DNA of 64,000 bases from Punica granatum (lineage: Eukaryota > Streptophyta > Magnoliopsida > Myrtales > Lythraceae), in the NCBI RefSeq assembly GCF_007655135.1, contig NC_045131.1, forward strand, positions 14,678,001 through 14,742,000. Direction: 5' to 3'. The position numbers and the translations under genes were made by a program. The notes beneath the pieces were generated by a model, which saw only the letters and a program-made list of their open reading frames with translations, searched no databases and had not been told where the DNA came from. Of this stretch, positions 1 to 11,327 are shown one piece after another; within the stretch, counting starts at the first letter, position 1; each line of letters begins with the position of its first letter.

Positions 1-1199
1 TCTGGGCTCTCTCTCCTGTCTCTTTCGTCTCTCTCATATTTATCTCTGCTCCTTCTTTCTCTCCTCTCTTTCGACTTTCGACTCTCTCTTCGCTTTCCTT
101 CATCTCTCTCCCGACTCTCTCCTTTCTCTCATCTCTCTCCTCTATCTCCTCTATCTCGGCACTCTCTCCTCTCTCTGTCTCCTCTCTCTCATCTCTCTCA
201 ACTCTCTCTCATCCCTTTCCTCTCCCTCTCTCATCACTCTCTTCCTCTCTCACCTCTCTCTCACATCTCTCTCCTCTTTTTCGAGTTTTCTCATTTCTCT
301 TCTCGTTTTCCTCACTCTCTCTTGATTCTCTCTCGACACTCTGTCATCCCTCTCTCCTCTCTCTCCTTTCTCTCGACTCTCTCCTCTCTATCTCCACTCT
401 ATCCCATCTCTCTCCTCTTTCATCTCTCTCCTCTCTCTTGATTCTCTCTCATTTTTGTCTCTTCTCTCTCTCTTCTCTTTCTCCTCTCTCTCACTCTTTC
501 TCCTCTCTTTCTCTCTCTCCTCTCTCATATCTCTCTCCTATCTCTCGATTCTCTCTCCTCTCTCCTTTCTCTCAGAGATGAGAGAGACACAGTTGAGAAA
601 GATGAGAGAAAGGAGAGAGAGGAGAGAGTCGAGCGAGTCTAGAAAGAGTAGAAAGAGAGTTGAGAGAGAGGAAAGAGAGTAGAAAGAGAGATGAGAGATA
701 AATGAGAGGGAGATGATGAGAGAGAAGAGAGAGATGTGAGAGAGAGTTGAGAGAGGACAAAAAGTGATGAGAGAGATGGGAGACGAGGGATAGTCGGCAG
801 ATTCGGGAGAGAGATGAGAGAGAGCAGAGAGAAAATCGAGAGTCGAGAGAGAGTAGAGAGAAAGAGAGGAAAGAGAGGAAAGAGAGATGAGATAGAGAAA
901 GAGAGGAAAGAGATGAGAGTGAGTCGAGAGAGAGAGGAGAGAAATTTTTTATATTTTGGTAGATTGAAGAAATTTTAAACTACTTGATTTTTTAAGTTAA
1001 TAGGATATCCCCTTATCCATGTGGACTTTCGTTTACCGCATAGGCAAAGTTAACGGCCACGTTAGCTCCGTGAAGTCCAAAGTTAACGGGTTGGTAGATA
1101 GGGGAAACGGAAGATTACGTTTTGATTTTTCAAGTTAGAATTTGAAAAGTTCGTAGAATGAGAAATTTAAGGAAACTAGCTATTTTCCCGTATAAATGT
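1..1199. repeat. CT-rich then GA-rich mirror tract ending in a GGGAAAA-type terminus
   Basis: Positions 1 to about 575 are almost pure pyrimidine (CTCT with TTT and CTC variants). About 576 to 945 are almost pure purine (GAGA), so the two blocks can fold on each other with an apex near 575. From 946 to 1199 the sequence becomes ordinary and ends CTATTTTCCC, the reverse complement of the GGGAAAATAG terminus seen on other elements here. I infer the right half of a foldback element whose left end lies before the window. Reading frames here (for example 455-682 and 572-760) are Ser/Leu or Arg/Glu low complexity and are not genes. Confidence 0.7.
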
Positions 1200-1343
1200 G
1201 CATATATATCGGTTATTTTCTTGTTTTTCTCGTAGCATAACTTAGAATGATATGCAAAATCTAATACTGGCATTGTAGTGGTCCAACAACGCACTCTTAT
1301 TGCTTAATTCGTCAAATGTTCATTTGTCATTTACAGTAGTCCT

Positions 1344-1524
1344 GAACATGTCCGTCCGTCCTTGGGCTACATCACATTGCACCAACCAATCATTTTTCTA
1401 AACAAAATGACTAGGGTCCTAATTAAATGCATATATTGAACATGTCCGTCCGTCCTTGGGCTACATCACATTGCACCAACCAATCATTTTTCTAAACAAA
1501 ATGATTAGGGTCCTAATTAAATGC

Positions 1525-1531
<7 letters not shown>
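1344..1531. repeat. 94-bp tandem duplication
   Basis: The block starting GAACATGTCCGTCC at 1344 is repeated at 1438 with a period of 94 bp. The only difference I see is ACTAGGG against ATTAGGG. It is directly followed by an AT/GT microsatellite (about 1526-1560). The near identity implies a recent duplication. Confidence 0.9.
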
Positions 1532-1556
<25 letters not shown>

Positions 1557-1654
1557 TTGTATGTATGATACAAAAAAATGTGCAGCTCAACTAACCCAAA
1601 ACTTGAACTAAGTTAATATAATAAAAACGAAGAAAGGCAGAGAAAGATGCTGGA

Positions 1655-1780
1655 GCGTAGTGATGCGCGCTTTCGTCTGATGACCGAGAGATTCTAAATT
1701 CAATTCTCTTGGTGAGACTACTCATGTCACTCTATTAGCTATTAAAATTTTTATTTTATTATATTAGATTGGTGAATCTC
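1655..1780 (+). repeat. SINE-like copy, tRNA-like head (family B)
   Basis: The segment reads GTAGTGATGCGCGC, then a spacer, then a TTCAATTCTC-type box. This resembles the A-box and B-box spacing of a tRNA-derived SINE. Similar heads occur at about 36125-36232 (-), 38455-38530 (+) and 38620-38740 (-). The copy is degenerate and its ends are uncertain. Confidence 0.4.
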
Positions 1781-3515
1781 CTTTATGATCGAAAATGGAA
1801 GAGATACATATATTCTTTTACATGGTGAATAATTTATTGGAAGGATTATAAATAATTTTGAAGGTTTCTTTCTTATTGAATGTATTTCATATTTGAATTT
1901 TAATTAACTTTGTCTTTTTGGTTGGCTGCTACTAAAGATGGAATCAAGAGTGTGCACAAATCTTGCATAATTAAATATTTTTTTCCCTTTTTTTTGGGTA
2001 GGCAAAACATGTTTTTATTTTATATCGTTAAAACCACATCAATCGGGAGTAATGACACATCTTATCTATTTAAGTATTGGTCAACCGGTCTTTGTCCATT
2101 TTATTATGAAGAATTACGAATTCTATATAGGTGTTCTTCTTGATCCTGAATCTCACCCCAAATAATCACTCAAAAAGAGCTAAAAAGTTAAATAAATGAA
2201 GATAAGTGAACGTCCTTTTTCTACCCTAATCATGTCGAGCCTCTATATTAAATATTGTAGCTGTTGACGTGGAAATTTTACAAAGTTCTCAAACTAATTA
2301 TCCTACAGCTACATATTCCCGATTCATCCTTTGTTTGAGAACTTGGTAGAATTTTCAAATTTGTGATGCACGTCAATGTAAAAGTTAGCAAATGTATTAG
2401 TTCCACCCGATATGCATATATGCAGGTTAAGCAATTAGCCCTAATCATATCCGATTTCTGAAATTCAAGCGACTCTAGGTGGTTAATTAGACCTTTGGAC
2501 CAATTCAAAGGCCACCACTTCCATGGCATGTGCCCACTTACACCTAGGCAAAAAAAGAATTTTAATTTAAAAGGATGGCTTTTTTTCTTCTCTAATGAAT
2601 TAATTTTGCTCTCAGTGCAAACACATTATGGATCCATATGGAACATATGTTGCAAAACTGTATTAAAATATGGCCACACGTTACCTTCTAAACTTATTGA
2701 TTTGATTTGTAATATATATATATATATATATATATAAACTGGCGGATACATCAAAGTTTAAATATATTCCCCTTACTTAATTTAGAGCAGTGGCCACTAA
2801 TTATACGGTTACGACTATTTTTTTCTGGTTGAAAAACCTAATTACTACTATGTGATTTAGGTTTTATTGGTTTAAGGACTTTTTGGGCATTTCATGGAAG
2901 CAAAAATTGGGTCTTTTAAGAGTACCTCTGGAAATCAAATAATATTTAACATAATATTCTTAAATATGTATACATAATATATATATAACGATAAATTTAA
3001 TAATTTTTAATTTCGTCTTTTTTCCCTTTATTTAGTTTTATTTTATTATTTGATACTTGATTTATATAAACTTTGAAATTAATAAAAACAAATTTCACCC
3101 AATAAGATAGTGATACACAGCGAGAATGCCATAGGACTTACCATTGTTAATTTTGGCTAGATTTTGAGTAAGTTCAAAATTCATATTTTATTTTACGATT
3201 TTTAAATTTGGGGTAAATTACACTTCGTATTAAGTTGGTTTTTTTTAATTTAATGATGACATCTGGCTCAAACTTCCCTCAAAATAGAGATTGGTGTTAC
3301 CATTTTTTAAATTTTCTCGAAAAGCTTTTTAATAACAAATTTAGGTTCTCTACTGAACGACGAGTTTTTTCATTGTAATAGTAGATTGAGAATATATATA
3401 TAATCTGCACATAAAAGTAGATAATTTGGAACTACTATTAATTTATATACTTGCGAACCTAATAAAATCTTAACGGTTTGTTTTAGTCAATATTATGTAC
3501 AAATAATTTAACTTA

Positions 3516-4515
3516 GGGAAAAATATATGTCAAACCACAATATTTTATTTTTATGTCAATTTTATTACAACCTTTTAAAATTACACTATATAGCATAACA
3601 TTTTACTTTTGTATCAATTTTATCACAACCTTTTAAAAATTATACTATATAGCACAGTGTTTAGGGAGTAATATTAATTATGGCCTGACATTAAATTTGT
3701 CGTGAAATTAAATGGAAGGCTGATATGGAGCACATGTGGATGAATAGTGGGCCTTGACTCTTGCCACATGTGGAATAACACATATTCCAACCCGATCGCT
3801 GCCCTTTTACCCACCCGACTCCCTCACCATCAATACTCGAATCCCATTCCCGCATCTTCACATATATAATTGCTTTTTCTGTAAACAACCAACCATCAAT
3901 AGAATGAAAAAAAAATCACATATTAAACTTATTGCATTTCATACAGTGAACAAGAGATGAAAAATTGTTAGAAAGAAGGGAAGCACATACATGTCAAATG
4001 AAATGCAACCTTAATTCATTTTCTATATGGGAACAAAAGAGGGAGAAATGTGAACAGAGAGACCAACAAGCTTGTGGGTGAAGAGGGAGGAGAAAGAGCA
4101 AAGCGCTGAATTGAAGGGAAATTTGGGATTGTAAAGACGGGAGATGTGTGAAGAGGCAGGAATGAGATTTAGGTATTGATGGTGAGGGAGTCACTTGGGT
4201 AAAAGGGCACAGGGCGGGTTAGAATATTTCGCATATGGGAAGAGTTTAGATCCATTATTCATCCACCGGTGTGTCATATCAGCCTTCCATTTGATTTTCA
4301 TGGAAAATTTGATGCCATTTCACAGTTGACATTACGCACTAAACAACGTGTTATCTAGTGTAGTTTTATAAGGTTGTGATAAAATTGACACAAAAGCAAA
4401 ATGTCGTACTATGATTGACAGTACATTATAAACGATGTACTGTATAGTGTAATTTTGAAATGTTGTGATGAAATTGACAAAAGCAAAAGGTCGTGCTATG
4501 ACATATATTTTTCTC
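3516..4515. mobile_element. Mutator-type non-autonomous foldback element, 1000 bp
   Basis: The ends are inverted copies: GGGAAAAATATATGTC on the left, and GAGAAAAATATATGTC when the right end is read on the minus strand. The element is flanked by a perfect 9-bp direct repeat TTTAACTTA (3507-3515 and 4516-4524). The inverted arms run inward to roughly 3870 and 4140, with a spacer of about 270 bp. A 9-bp target duplication with long terminal inverted repeats is characteristic of the Mutator superfamily. No transposase is encoded, so it must move in trans. Short frames inside are shadows of the arms. Confidence 0.92.
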
Positions 4516-4524
4516 TTTAACTTA

Positions 4525-7043
4525 TAATACATAGGCTATGTTTTGTACCCGTTGCAAAATCCTTGCCATGCTGTGAGAAAACTACAAAATTCAAGTTCTT
4601 CATTTGGATTTTACATTTATATAATGTGGCTCTTGCCACTAGGTAATTTATATAAAGAACACGGAGGGAAGAGCAGACCACCGCCGGGAATTCATAACAA
4701 AAATGACGAGAGAGAGAGAGAAGGGATTGGGGCCGTGGTGGCTTGATGCTGGTCACCGACGACCTCGATTGGGATGGTAGTGGCCGGCATCAGGCCACCA
4801 CAGCCTTGATCCCCTCTCACTCTCTCTATGAATTTTTGTTAAATTTTGAACTACGGTAGCTTGATACCAGCCACCACCACCAAGGCGTGGTTGTTGGCGA
4901 CCTTTGATGCCGCTGGCAACTTCGTCATGGTGGTGGAGGGTGGCGTGAGCCACCACCGCTGCTTCTCTCTCTCCACTCAGTATATTACCCTGCTACAACT
5001 ATAGAATGGCACAACTTTGAAAACTTTAAGACATACTGATGGCATTTTCATCCTTTTGCCTAAATTATAATCCCGATTTGCCTTTATCACACGCCTTCAC
5101 TCGGATAATTTACTTAATACTTTATCCCACCTTATACCATACCCAATCCTAATCCTAGTGTGTCCCAAATATAGAATAAGGATTTTCAAAATCCCATCCC
5201 ATCACTTGTCCCGACCACGAAACATGGCCTTACAAGATGAGTATTTCTTGGACCTAAATTCATATATTTAGAAGAATAACAACACTATTTATAATGAGAG
5301 GACTGTAAAAAGCCTAAGGGTTAAGCCTGCACTAACTGCAAGTTGGGACTCGATCAAGTATTATTAGGCACATATTGAAGGATCAAGTCGACGAGTCATA
5401 CAAATACAATCCCATTTAAAATTAAAACTAATACATGATAAGTGAAGATTTTCAAAAACGGTACACCGAGAGAATTATATTTAAAGAAAATATTGGAACT
5501 TTAAAACGACACAAAAGGCAAAAAAAGAAAATGTAGGTTTTATAGGTAGTCGCAATTAAACTTCCTTCTATAGAAGAATACTTTTTAAATAACAGTAATC
5601 GATGTAGACCATAACATGAAATTAAAAAAGAACCACCTAACGTTGTGATTCAAACTCCAAAAAGGTTTGCACATTATCTCGATCAGATAATTCTTTTGTG
5701 AACTAGTCCACGCAACCGACGCTTTTAATTATCTCGATCAAAATACTAGCAGCTACTAATGTCATGAAAACGATTTGGAGAAGTACGTTGGCTAGCGCAA
5801 GTTCGAGGGCATCCTCAAGGAGCACACCTAATTTTCGTGAAACAGCAGTAATCCTTTCAAGTCAATGCAGGTCGTGTCGATGCAAAATTCCAATAATAAA
5901 ATATGGAAGGGAAATTAATAGGTGATGCTGCATGGCTGCTATAAATTTGTCTCGAGTGTATATTATGTTAATCTCAAAAGTGGACATAATTGTGTGGACA
6001 TAATTGCGTGTAAAATTATAGTCTTATATTATAGTGCTTTTGTATATAATGCCAATAATTAATGATTTGTCCTATTTCAAAGGCAACTGAAGCTTCTACG
6101 AGTTATAAATGGCTCCAATGACTTTCGTTCTCCTGAATGAATTCTTTAAGACCTAATTGTAAGGCATGCTCCAACCAAAAGAATGAAATTGTCAGGCATG
6201 CGTGGTCATTGTTTTGTCATGAAGCATATATACAATATCATATCATATAATTATTATTCCCAATTCTCTTATATTAAACCTCTAGAACCACCGAAGTAGT
6301 AATCCAGTGAAACAGGCTTTCTCTTCTAAAAAGGAGGTCAAGAAGTCGAGCCTCGACTTAAACACGAAAACTCTAACATTAGTAGACCTTTATCCTCTAT
6401 TTTGTGGGAGCTATTATGATCTACTGCGCACTTTGGTAGAATCATGGTGACTTAGATGGATCACTATCTCCCGAATCTCTTACCCAATCGGGGGAATGAA
6501 ATATTCCATGGCGACTGTGGAGCTCATCTGGTCTCTCCAGAGGAGAATTGTTACGCTGGTCTGCCCATCCTCACCTTTTTATTCGGCAAAAAAAACAGAG
6601 ATTAAAATGTTGGAAGATAATTGATTAATAACGCCCGAGGATGATTCGCTCGTATAATTTGAAAAGAAAAACATATGAAAGTCATTCTCCATACACTGAA
6701 AATCTGAAAAAGAAAAATCTCATCTGTGGAAATTTATATGATCTTTATTGTATTTTCATTACTTCAATTAAATCTATGATTTTCTCTCATAATTTTAAAA
6801 ATTGATAAAATTTACTAAAGTAAAAAAGTCTTGTGCGGTTTATTTCGGGGGAGAGAGATAATGAGAGAGAAAAAGATGGAAGGACGAAAATGAGCGGTTT
6901 TGGATAGTTATATTATAAATTTTACAATCATAGCATCGATTCAATTGTAATTAAATAATAATTTTTATTACAATAGAGTGACTTGAAAATATAGTAACAA
7001 ATGTTTGTTTTGACTTTATAAAATAGTATAGATTTTTATAGTA
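4525..7043. other. Gene-free intergenic stretch
   Basis: I see no supported gene. A GC-richer segment at about 4670-4980 repeats CCACCACC-type words, and similar wording recurs near 25090-25260. About 6290-6590 ends TTATTCGGCAAAAAAAA, like the tail of the LINE fragment near 11300, so it may be a retroposed piece. The rest is AT-rich sequence without features I recognise. Confidence 0.5.
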
Positions 7044-7052
7044 TATCTATTA

Positions 7053-8853
7053 GGAAAAATAGTCTCATATAGCATAATTTTTACCTTATTTTCACTTCCT
7101 ACCACGTTTTTAAAAGTTGTCACGATCTAGCATGAATTATCATTTTATTCTCGGATCTAGCACACTGTTAAACTCCGTCTAAAAACCGTTAAACACCATT
7201 AGACGGAGTTTAACGGTGTGCTAGATCCGGGAATAAAATGGTGATTCGTGCTAAATCGTGACAACTTTTAAAAATGTGTTAGGAAGTGAAAATAAGGTAA
7301 AAATTGTGCTACATGGGGCTATTTTCCCTTTAAAAAATATTTATCACTCTTTTCGTTGTTCTAATTTTGATAATTTTAGTGAACCGTATGATCACAAAAT
7401 GAGGTGAAACTTTTACCCCATGTTCCTGATGTTATTATAAAGCTGCACAAAAATTTTCAGATTTTTCTAGATGATAAATTTTCAGATAAAAAATATTTAC
7501 CTATTTTTTTGGTGTTGTGATTTAGGTAGCTTTTGTGAATTATCCGATCTCAAAACAAGGTAAAAATTTTACCCCATGTTTCTAATATTATTATAAAACT
7601 CCACACAAATTTTCAAATTTTTCTGGAGGGTGAATCTTCAAATAAAAAATAATTACCCTTCTTTTTTGTGCTCTGATTTTAATAGTTTTTGTGAACCGTC
7701 CGATCTAAAAACTAGATGAAAATTTTTCCCCATATTCCTAACATTATTATAAAGCTCCTCACAGATTTTTAGATTTTTTTGGGTGGTGAATATTCAAATA
7801 AAATATATTTACCCATCTTTTTGATGTTCCGATTTTGATAGTTTTTGTGAATCGCCCGACCTCAAAACAAGATGAAAATTTTACCCCATATTCTTGATGT
7901 TATTATAAAGCTCCACAAAAATTTTCAAATTTTTATGGACGGTGAATCTTCAGATAAAAAATATTTACCTCTTTTTTTTATGTTGTGATTTAGATAGCTT
8001 TTATGAATCGTCCGATTTCAAAACGAGGTGAAACTTTTACCCTACGTTCCTGATATTATTATAAAGCCCTGTACAAAATTTCAAATTTTTTTGGGAGGTG
8101 AATCTTGAGATAAAAAATAATTACCATTCTTTTCGGTACTTTGATTTTAATATTTTTGTGAACCGTCCGATCTCAAAACGAGATGAAAATTTTTTCCTAT
8201 GTTCCTAACATTATTATAAAGCTCATCACTAATTTTCATATTTTTTTGGGCAGTGAATTTCAGATAAAATATATTTACCTATCTTTCGGTGTTCCGACTT
8301 TGATAGTTTTTGTGAATCGCCTAATCCAAAAATAAGATGAAACTTTTATCCCATGTTCCTAATATTATTATAAAACTCCACACAGATTTTCAGATTTTTT
8401 TGGGTGTTAAATCTTCAGATAAAAAATATTTACCCATTTTTTGGGTATTCTGATTTTAATAGTTTTTGTGAATCATCCGATCTCAAAAATAGCTTAAACT
8501 TTTAACCTGTGTTCCTGATATTATTATAAAGTTTCACACTAATTTTCAGATTTTTCTGGGAGGTGAATTTTCAAATAAAAAAATTTACCTCATATAGCAC
8601 AGTTGTTATCTTATTTTCACTTCCTAACACGTTTTTAAAAATTGTCACGATCTAGCACGAATCACCTTTTTATTCCCGGATCTAGCACACCGTTAAACTC
8701 CGTCTAATGGTGTTTAACGGTTTTTAGACGGAATTTAACGGTGTACTAGATCTGGGAATAAAATGACGATTCCTGCTAGATCGTGACAACTTTTAAAAAC
8801 GTGTTAGGAAGTGAAAATAAGGTAAAAATTATGCTATATGGGACTATTTTTCC
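7053..8853. mobile_element. Element with palindromic ends and a tandem-repeat core, 1801 bp
   Basis: The termini are inverted: GGAAAAATAGTCTCATAT on the left, GGAAAAATAGTCCCATAT on the minus strand at the right. Flanking 9-bp direct repeats are TATCTATTA (7044-7052) and TATCCATTA (8854-8862), 8 of 9 identical. Each terminal block (about 7053-7329 and 8580-8853) is itself a palindrome around a TTAAACTCCGTCTAA/TTAGACGGAGTTTAA-type centre, so both ends can fold alone or pair with each other. Between them lie eight 156-bp tandem units. The target size fits a Mutator-type insertion. No protein is encoded. Confidence 0.85.
7340..8580. repeat. Tandem array of eight ~156-bp units with a three-unit pattern
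   Basis: The anchor TTATTATAA recurs at 7432, 7588, 7744, 7900, 8056, 8211, 8365 and 8521, giving spacings of 154 to 156 bp. Units 2 and 5 share GTTGTGATTTAG plus an AATAATTACC end. Units 3 and 6 share a GATTTTAAT block and AAAATATATTTACC. Units 4 and 7 share TTCCGA-TTTGATAG and AAAAATATTTACC. This implies a higher-order period of about 468 bp. The array lies wholly between the palindromic ends of the surrounding element. Confidence 0.88.
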
Positions 8854-8862
8854 TATCCATTA

Positions 8863-10924
8863 TTATTATTATTACATTGGAGAAAAGTGTAGTGGTGTAA
8901 ATTTCATTTTCCCATTTTTCCCATGTTCCCCATATTTGACTAATAGATATCGATCCATTAAATTATGGGTATAATAGTAAATTTAAATTAGTAACCACAC
9001 ACCTCCCCTTTGCTCTCCGTCTTTTTCTTCTTTCCTCTCCTCTTGTAAATTTCTTTTTGGCAAAATCCTCTTGTGAAATTTGAACTCTTTTCATTTTTTT
9101 CATTTACAAGGAATACTTATAAACTTATTACAATAAAATAGAATTTATAGTATTTAATAAATTGATGTGGGTAATCTCATATACCTCTCTCTGATTAACT
9201 CTTAGTTCTTTACTTTTTTTTCCATGCTAATATTATGGTAATTTCTCTATCAAAAAATTATATCAATTTATTAGATTTTTTTCTCAATATAATACCAATT
9301 CATATATTTCATCTCATCATATTAGTTATACAATCCTGCATAACGTGGACACGCGTACATGCGAGCATGCGTCTTATATACATATATATACATATATATA
9401 TATATATTATAAATTCTTGAACACGAATGTATCTTCCATCCCATATACACGAAATGACGATGTATGTTTGTTGTTAATCGACCATCATGTGACATATGAT
9501 CTGAATTGCAATAGCCATATTTTATGCATGTGAGAAAACAACGCACTATATTTCACCGAAGTGGATGGAAGAATCAAAGATTTATCTAGACGATCTACAA
9601 ATATTTCATCCTAATAAAAACGCGGGGCCGCCTATTTGTCCACGGGGCACATTCCGGGCCATGTAGCTCCGAATCAAATCTAAAAGTGATGCCAACAACC
9701 GCCCTCCTAACTCTCCAAGGCTTCCGACATGAGCAACGGTAGTAGCTCATTCGCCCGGTTGACTTCTCCTATGCCACAAATCCAACAACTCGTCATATAA
9801 TAATACAAGGCAGCGTGTATTACAAAAAAAAAAAAAAAAAAACCACAAAGAGCGTATGCGGCATATGAAATTACCGAAATGCCCCCCACGCGCCACCGCT
9901 CCTGGCATTCATTGACGGAAGTTTCTTCGATGTTCGTCAAGCCAAAAATTTAAGATAATTTCCTTCTAGTATATGTGAAAATAATAAATTTTTCTCCATT
10001 AATCATAGCGTAATATTTTTTTTTGGTGTATATTCTAATATTCAAAATAAATCCCTCCCGGTTCCGACTAATTCAGTTTGAGCCGAGTTGATCCACTAAG
10101 AATTAAAGTTCTCCCAAACATGATTTTTTTCCTTTCAGAAGACTTGAACTCAAAATTTTACTTAATGAAGAGGAACAGACGCCGAACCGTTTGAATCAAT
10201 CAGTATTTGATCATTCTTTTCTTTCCTTTTTTCCTGGTCTTTTGGGTTTTTTTTAAAAGCTTTTTCTTATTCATTTTCCAGAAAATAGCTCGTTGGTTCT
10301 AATTAACAAGAGGATGCTTTGAGCTGGGTCTACTGATGTTCCAGAATATCTTATTAGTTCAGACCATAAGCAATCGTAATATGAAAATTTGTGCATTATT
10401 CGTTGCCATATTATATTTCAGGTTTCTATATGTTTATTCGCAAGATATATCTCGTTTGTTTGCTCTATATCGATAGCTATAGGTCACTTGATATTATAGA
10501 TTATTTCTTGCGTTACATGTGGACTGTAATTAATAACATGTATTATAAATATTTTATCTTATGATGAATTCTCCCATTATGGTCAACAACAGTTTTTGCT
10601 TGCTTCCTTGTTGATATTTTATGACATTTTCCTTTGTAGAGGTGTTATAATTTCTATGCCAATTTCAATATATTCATTTTAACAAAATATTAAGAGTATT
10701 CCAGTCGTCTCTCTTAGTAGAACTTTTTTTTTGGGGGGTGAATTGGAGAAATTATTCTTTATAGATTACGAATACAAATTTAGAAAATAAGGAAACCAAA
10801 AACTAAAAGGAAAAATGGAGGCAAATGATGTGGTCTCAAGAAGAAAGGGAAAAGAACTCAAATTATGTATAGTGCAAATGCGAAAGTTTCTCTCCATTTA
10901 AAATATCGAAAGAGCTACAAACAT
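8863..10924. other. Gene-free intergenic stretch
   Basis: AT-rich sequence with a TA microsatellite (about 9376-9412), an A-run (about 9822-9841) and a minus-strand SINE-like copy at about 10055-10205. The open frame at 9707-9940 (-) is split by a poly-Phe run from the A-tract and shows no family I know. Confidence 0.5.
10055..10205 (-). repeat. SINE-like copy (family A)
   Basis: On the minus strand this matches the family A body: a B-box-like TTCAAGTC word, a 'gagaactttaattcttagtgg'-like middle and a CTGAATTAGTC-like block. Related copies are listed at 25575, 33085, 33635, 35890, 37375 and 55951. Ends are uncertain. Confidence 0.45.
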
Positions 10925-11090
10925 GAGTTGTTTTAACTGGTTCCTCACTTATTTTTCTTAAATAAATATATTGAATTCAAATCTTATAAATGGAGAATAT
11001 CAACGTTATGAGAGTTTCACCTCTTAATATACCAACTCGGTTGCACTCTGAATTAGTCGATTTTTTGGATGCCAAATGGTGTGACCAAAA
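10925..11090 (+). repeat. SINE-like copy (family A)
   Basis: It contains ATTGAATTCAAATCTTATAA (B-box position), a GAGAGTTTCACC block and CTGAATTAGTCG, and ends GGATGCCAAATGGTGTGACC followed by an A-run. The A-rich tail is the target of the LINE insertion at 11104. Confidence 0.5.
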
Positions 11091-11103
11091 GTATTGAAAG
11101 GGC

Positions 11104-11310
11104 TATCATTTGTATTTTGAACTCCCTTTTGGACTGGAAATGTTCATGGATCCCAAGGTCGGATAACATCCTAACCCATGACCTAAGCCATTTCGGCTCT
11201 GAGTCAAACTGTAACGCTCTCTGTATTTTCCAGGGATATCCGAACCTTGGTAACTATGTAACTTCTCCCTCGTTTTGATTATGAATCTATGCATTATTCA
11301 GCAAAAAAAA
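11104..11310 (+). mobile_element. 5'-truncated LINE fragment with poly-A tail
   Basis: A frame through the segment reads LLDWKCSWIPRSDNILTH and continues to a stop near 11276. This has the look of the RNase H end of plant L1 elements (W-x-PR-x-N-x3-H). The stop is followed by ATTATTCAGC and an A-run. The insert is flanked by a 17-bp direct repeat beginning AAAAGTATTGAAAG (11087-11103 and 11311-11327). Truncation at the 5' end, a poly-A tail and a long target duplication indicate target-primed reverse transcription. It landed in the A-rich tail of a SINE-like copy. Confidence 0.85.
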
Positions 11311-11327
11311 AAAAGTATTGAAAGGGC

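Larger units (their letters stand above)
1200..3506. other. Gene-free intergenic stretch
   Basis: AT-rich DNA with no coding region I can support. It contains the 94-bp duplication, a possible tRNA-like SINE head near 1655-1780, and a TA microsatellite (about 2710-2737). The short open frames lack domain-like composition. Confidence 0.6.

Noticed and set aside
455..760. Ser/Leu and Arg/Glu-rich frames on both strands
   Set aside because: They are products of the CT/GA tract and not of coding selection.
7340..8580. Regular repeat array that might suggest CRISPR
   Set aside because: Units are contiguous 156-bp repeats without spacers, in a plant chromosome, inside a transposable element.
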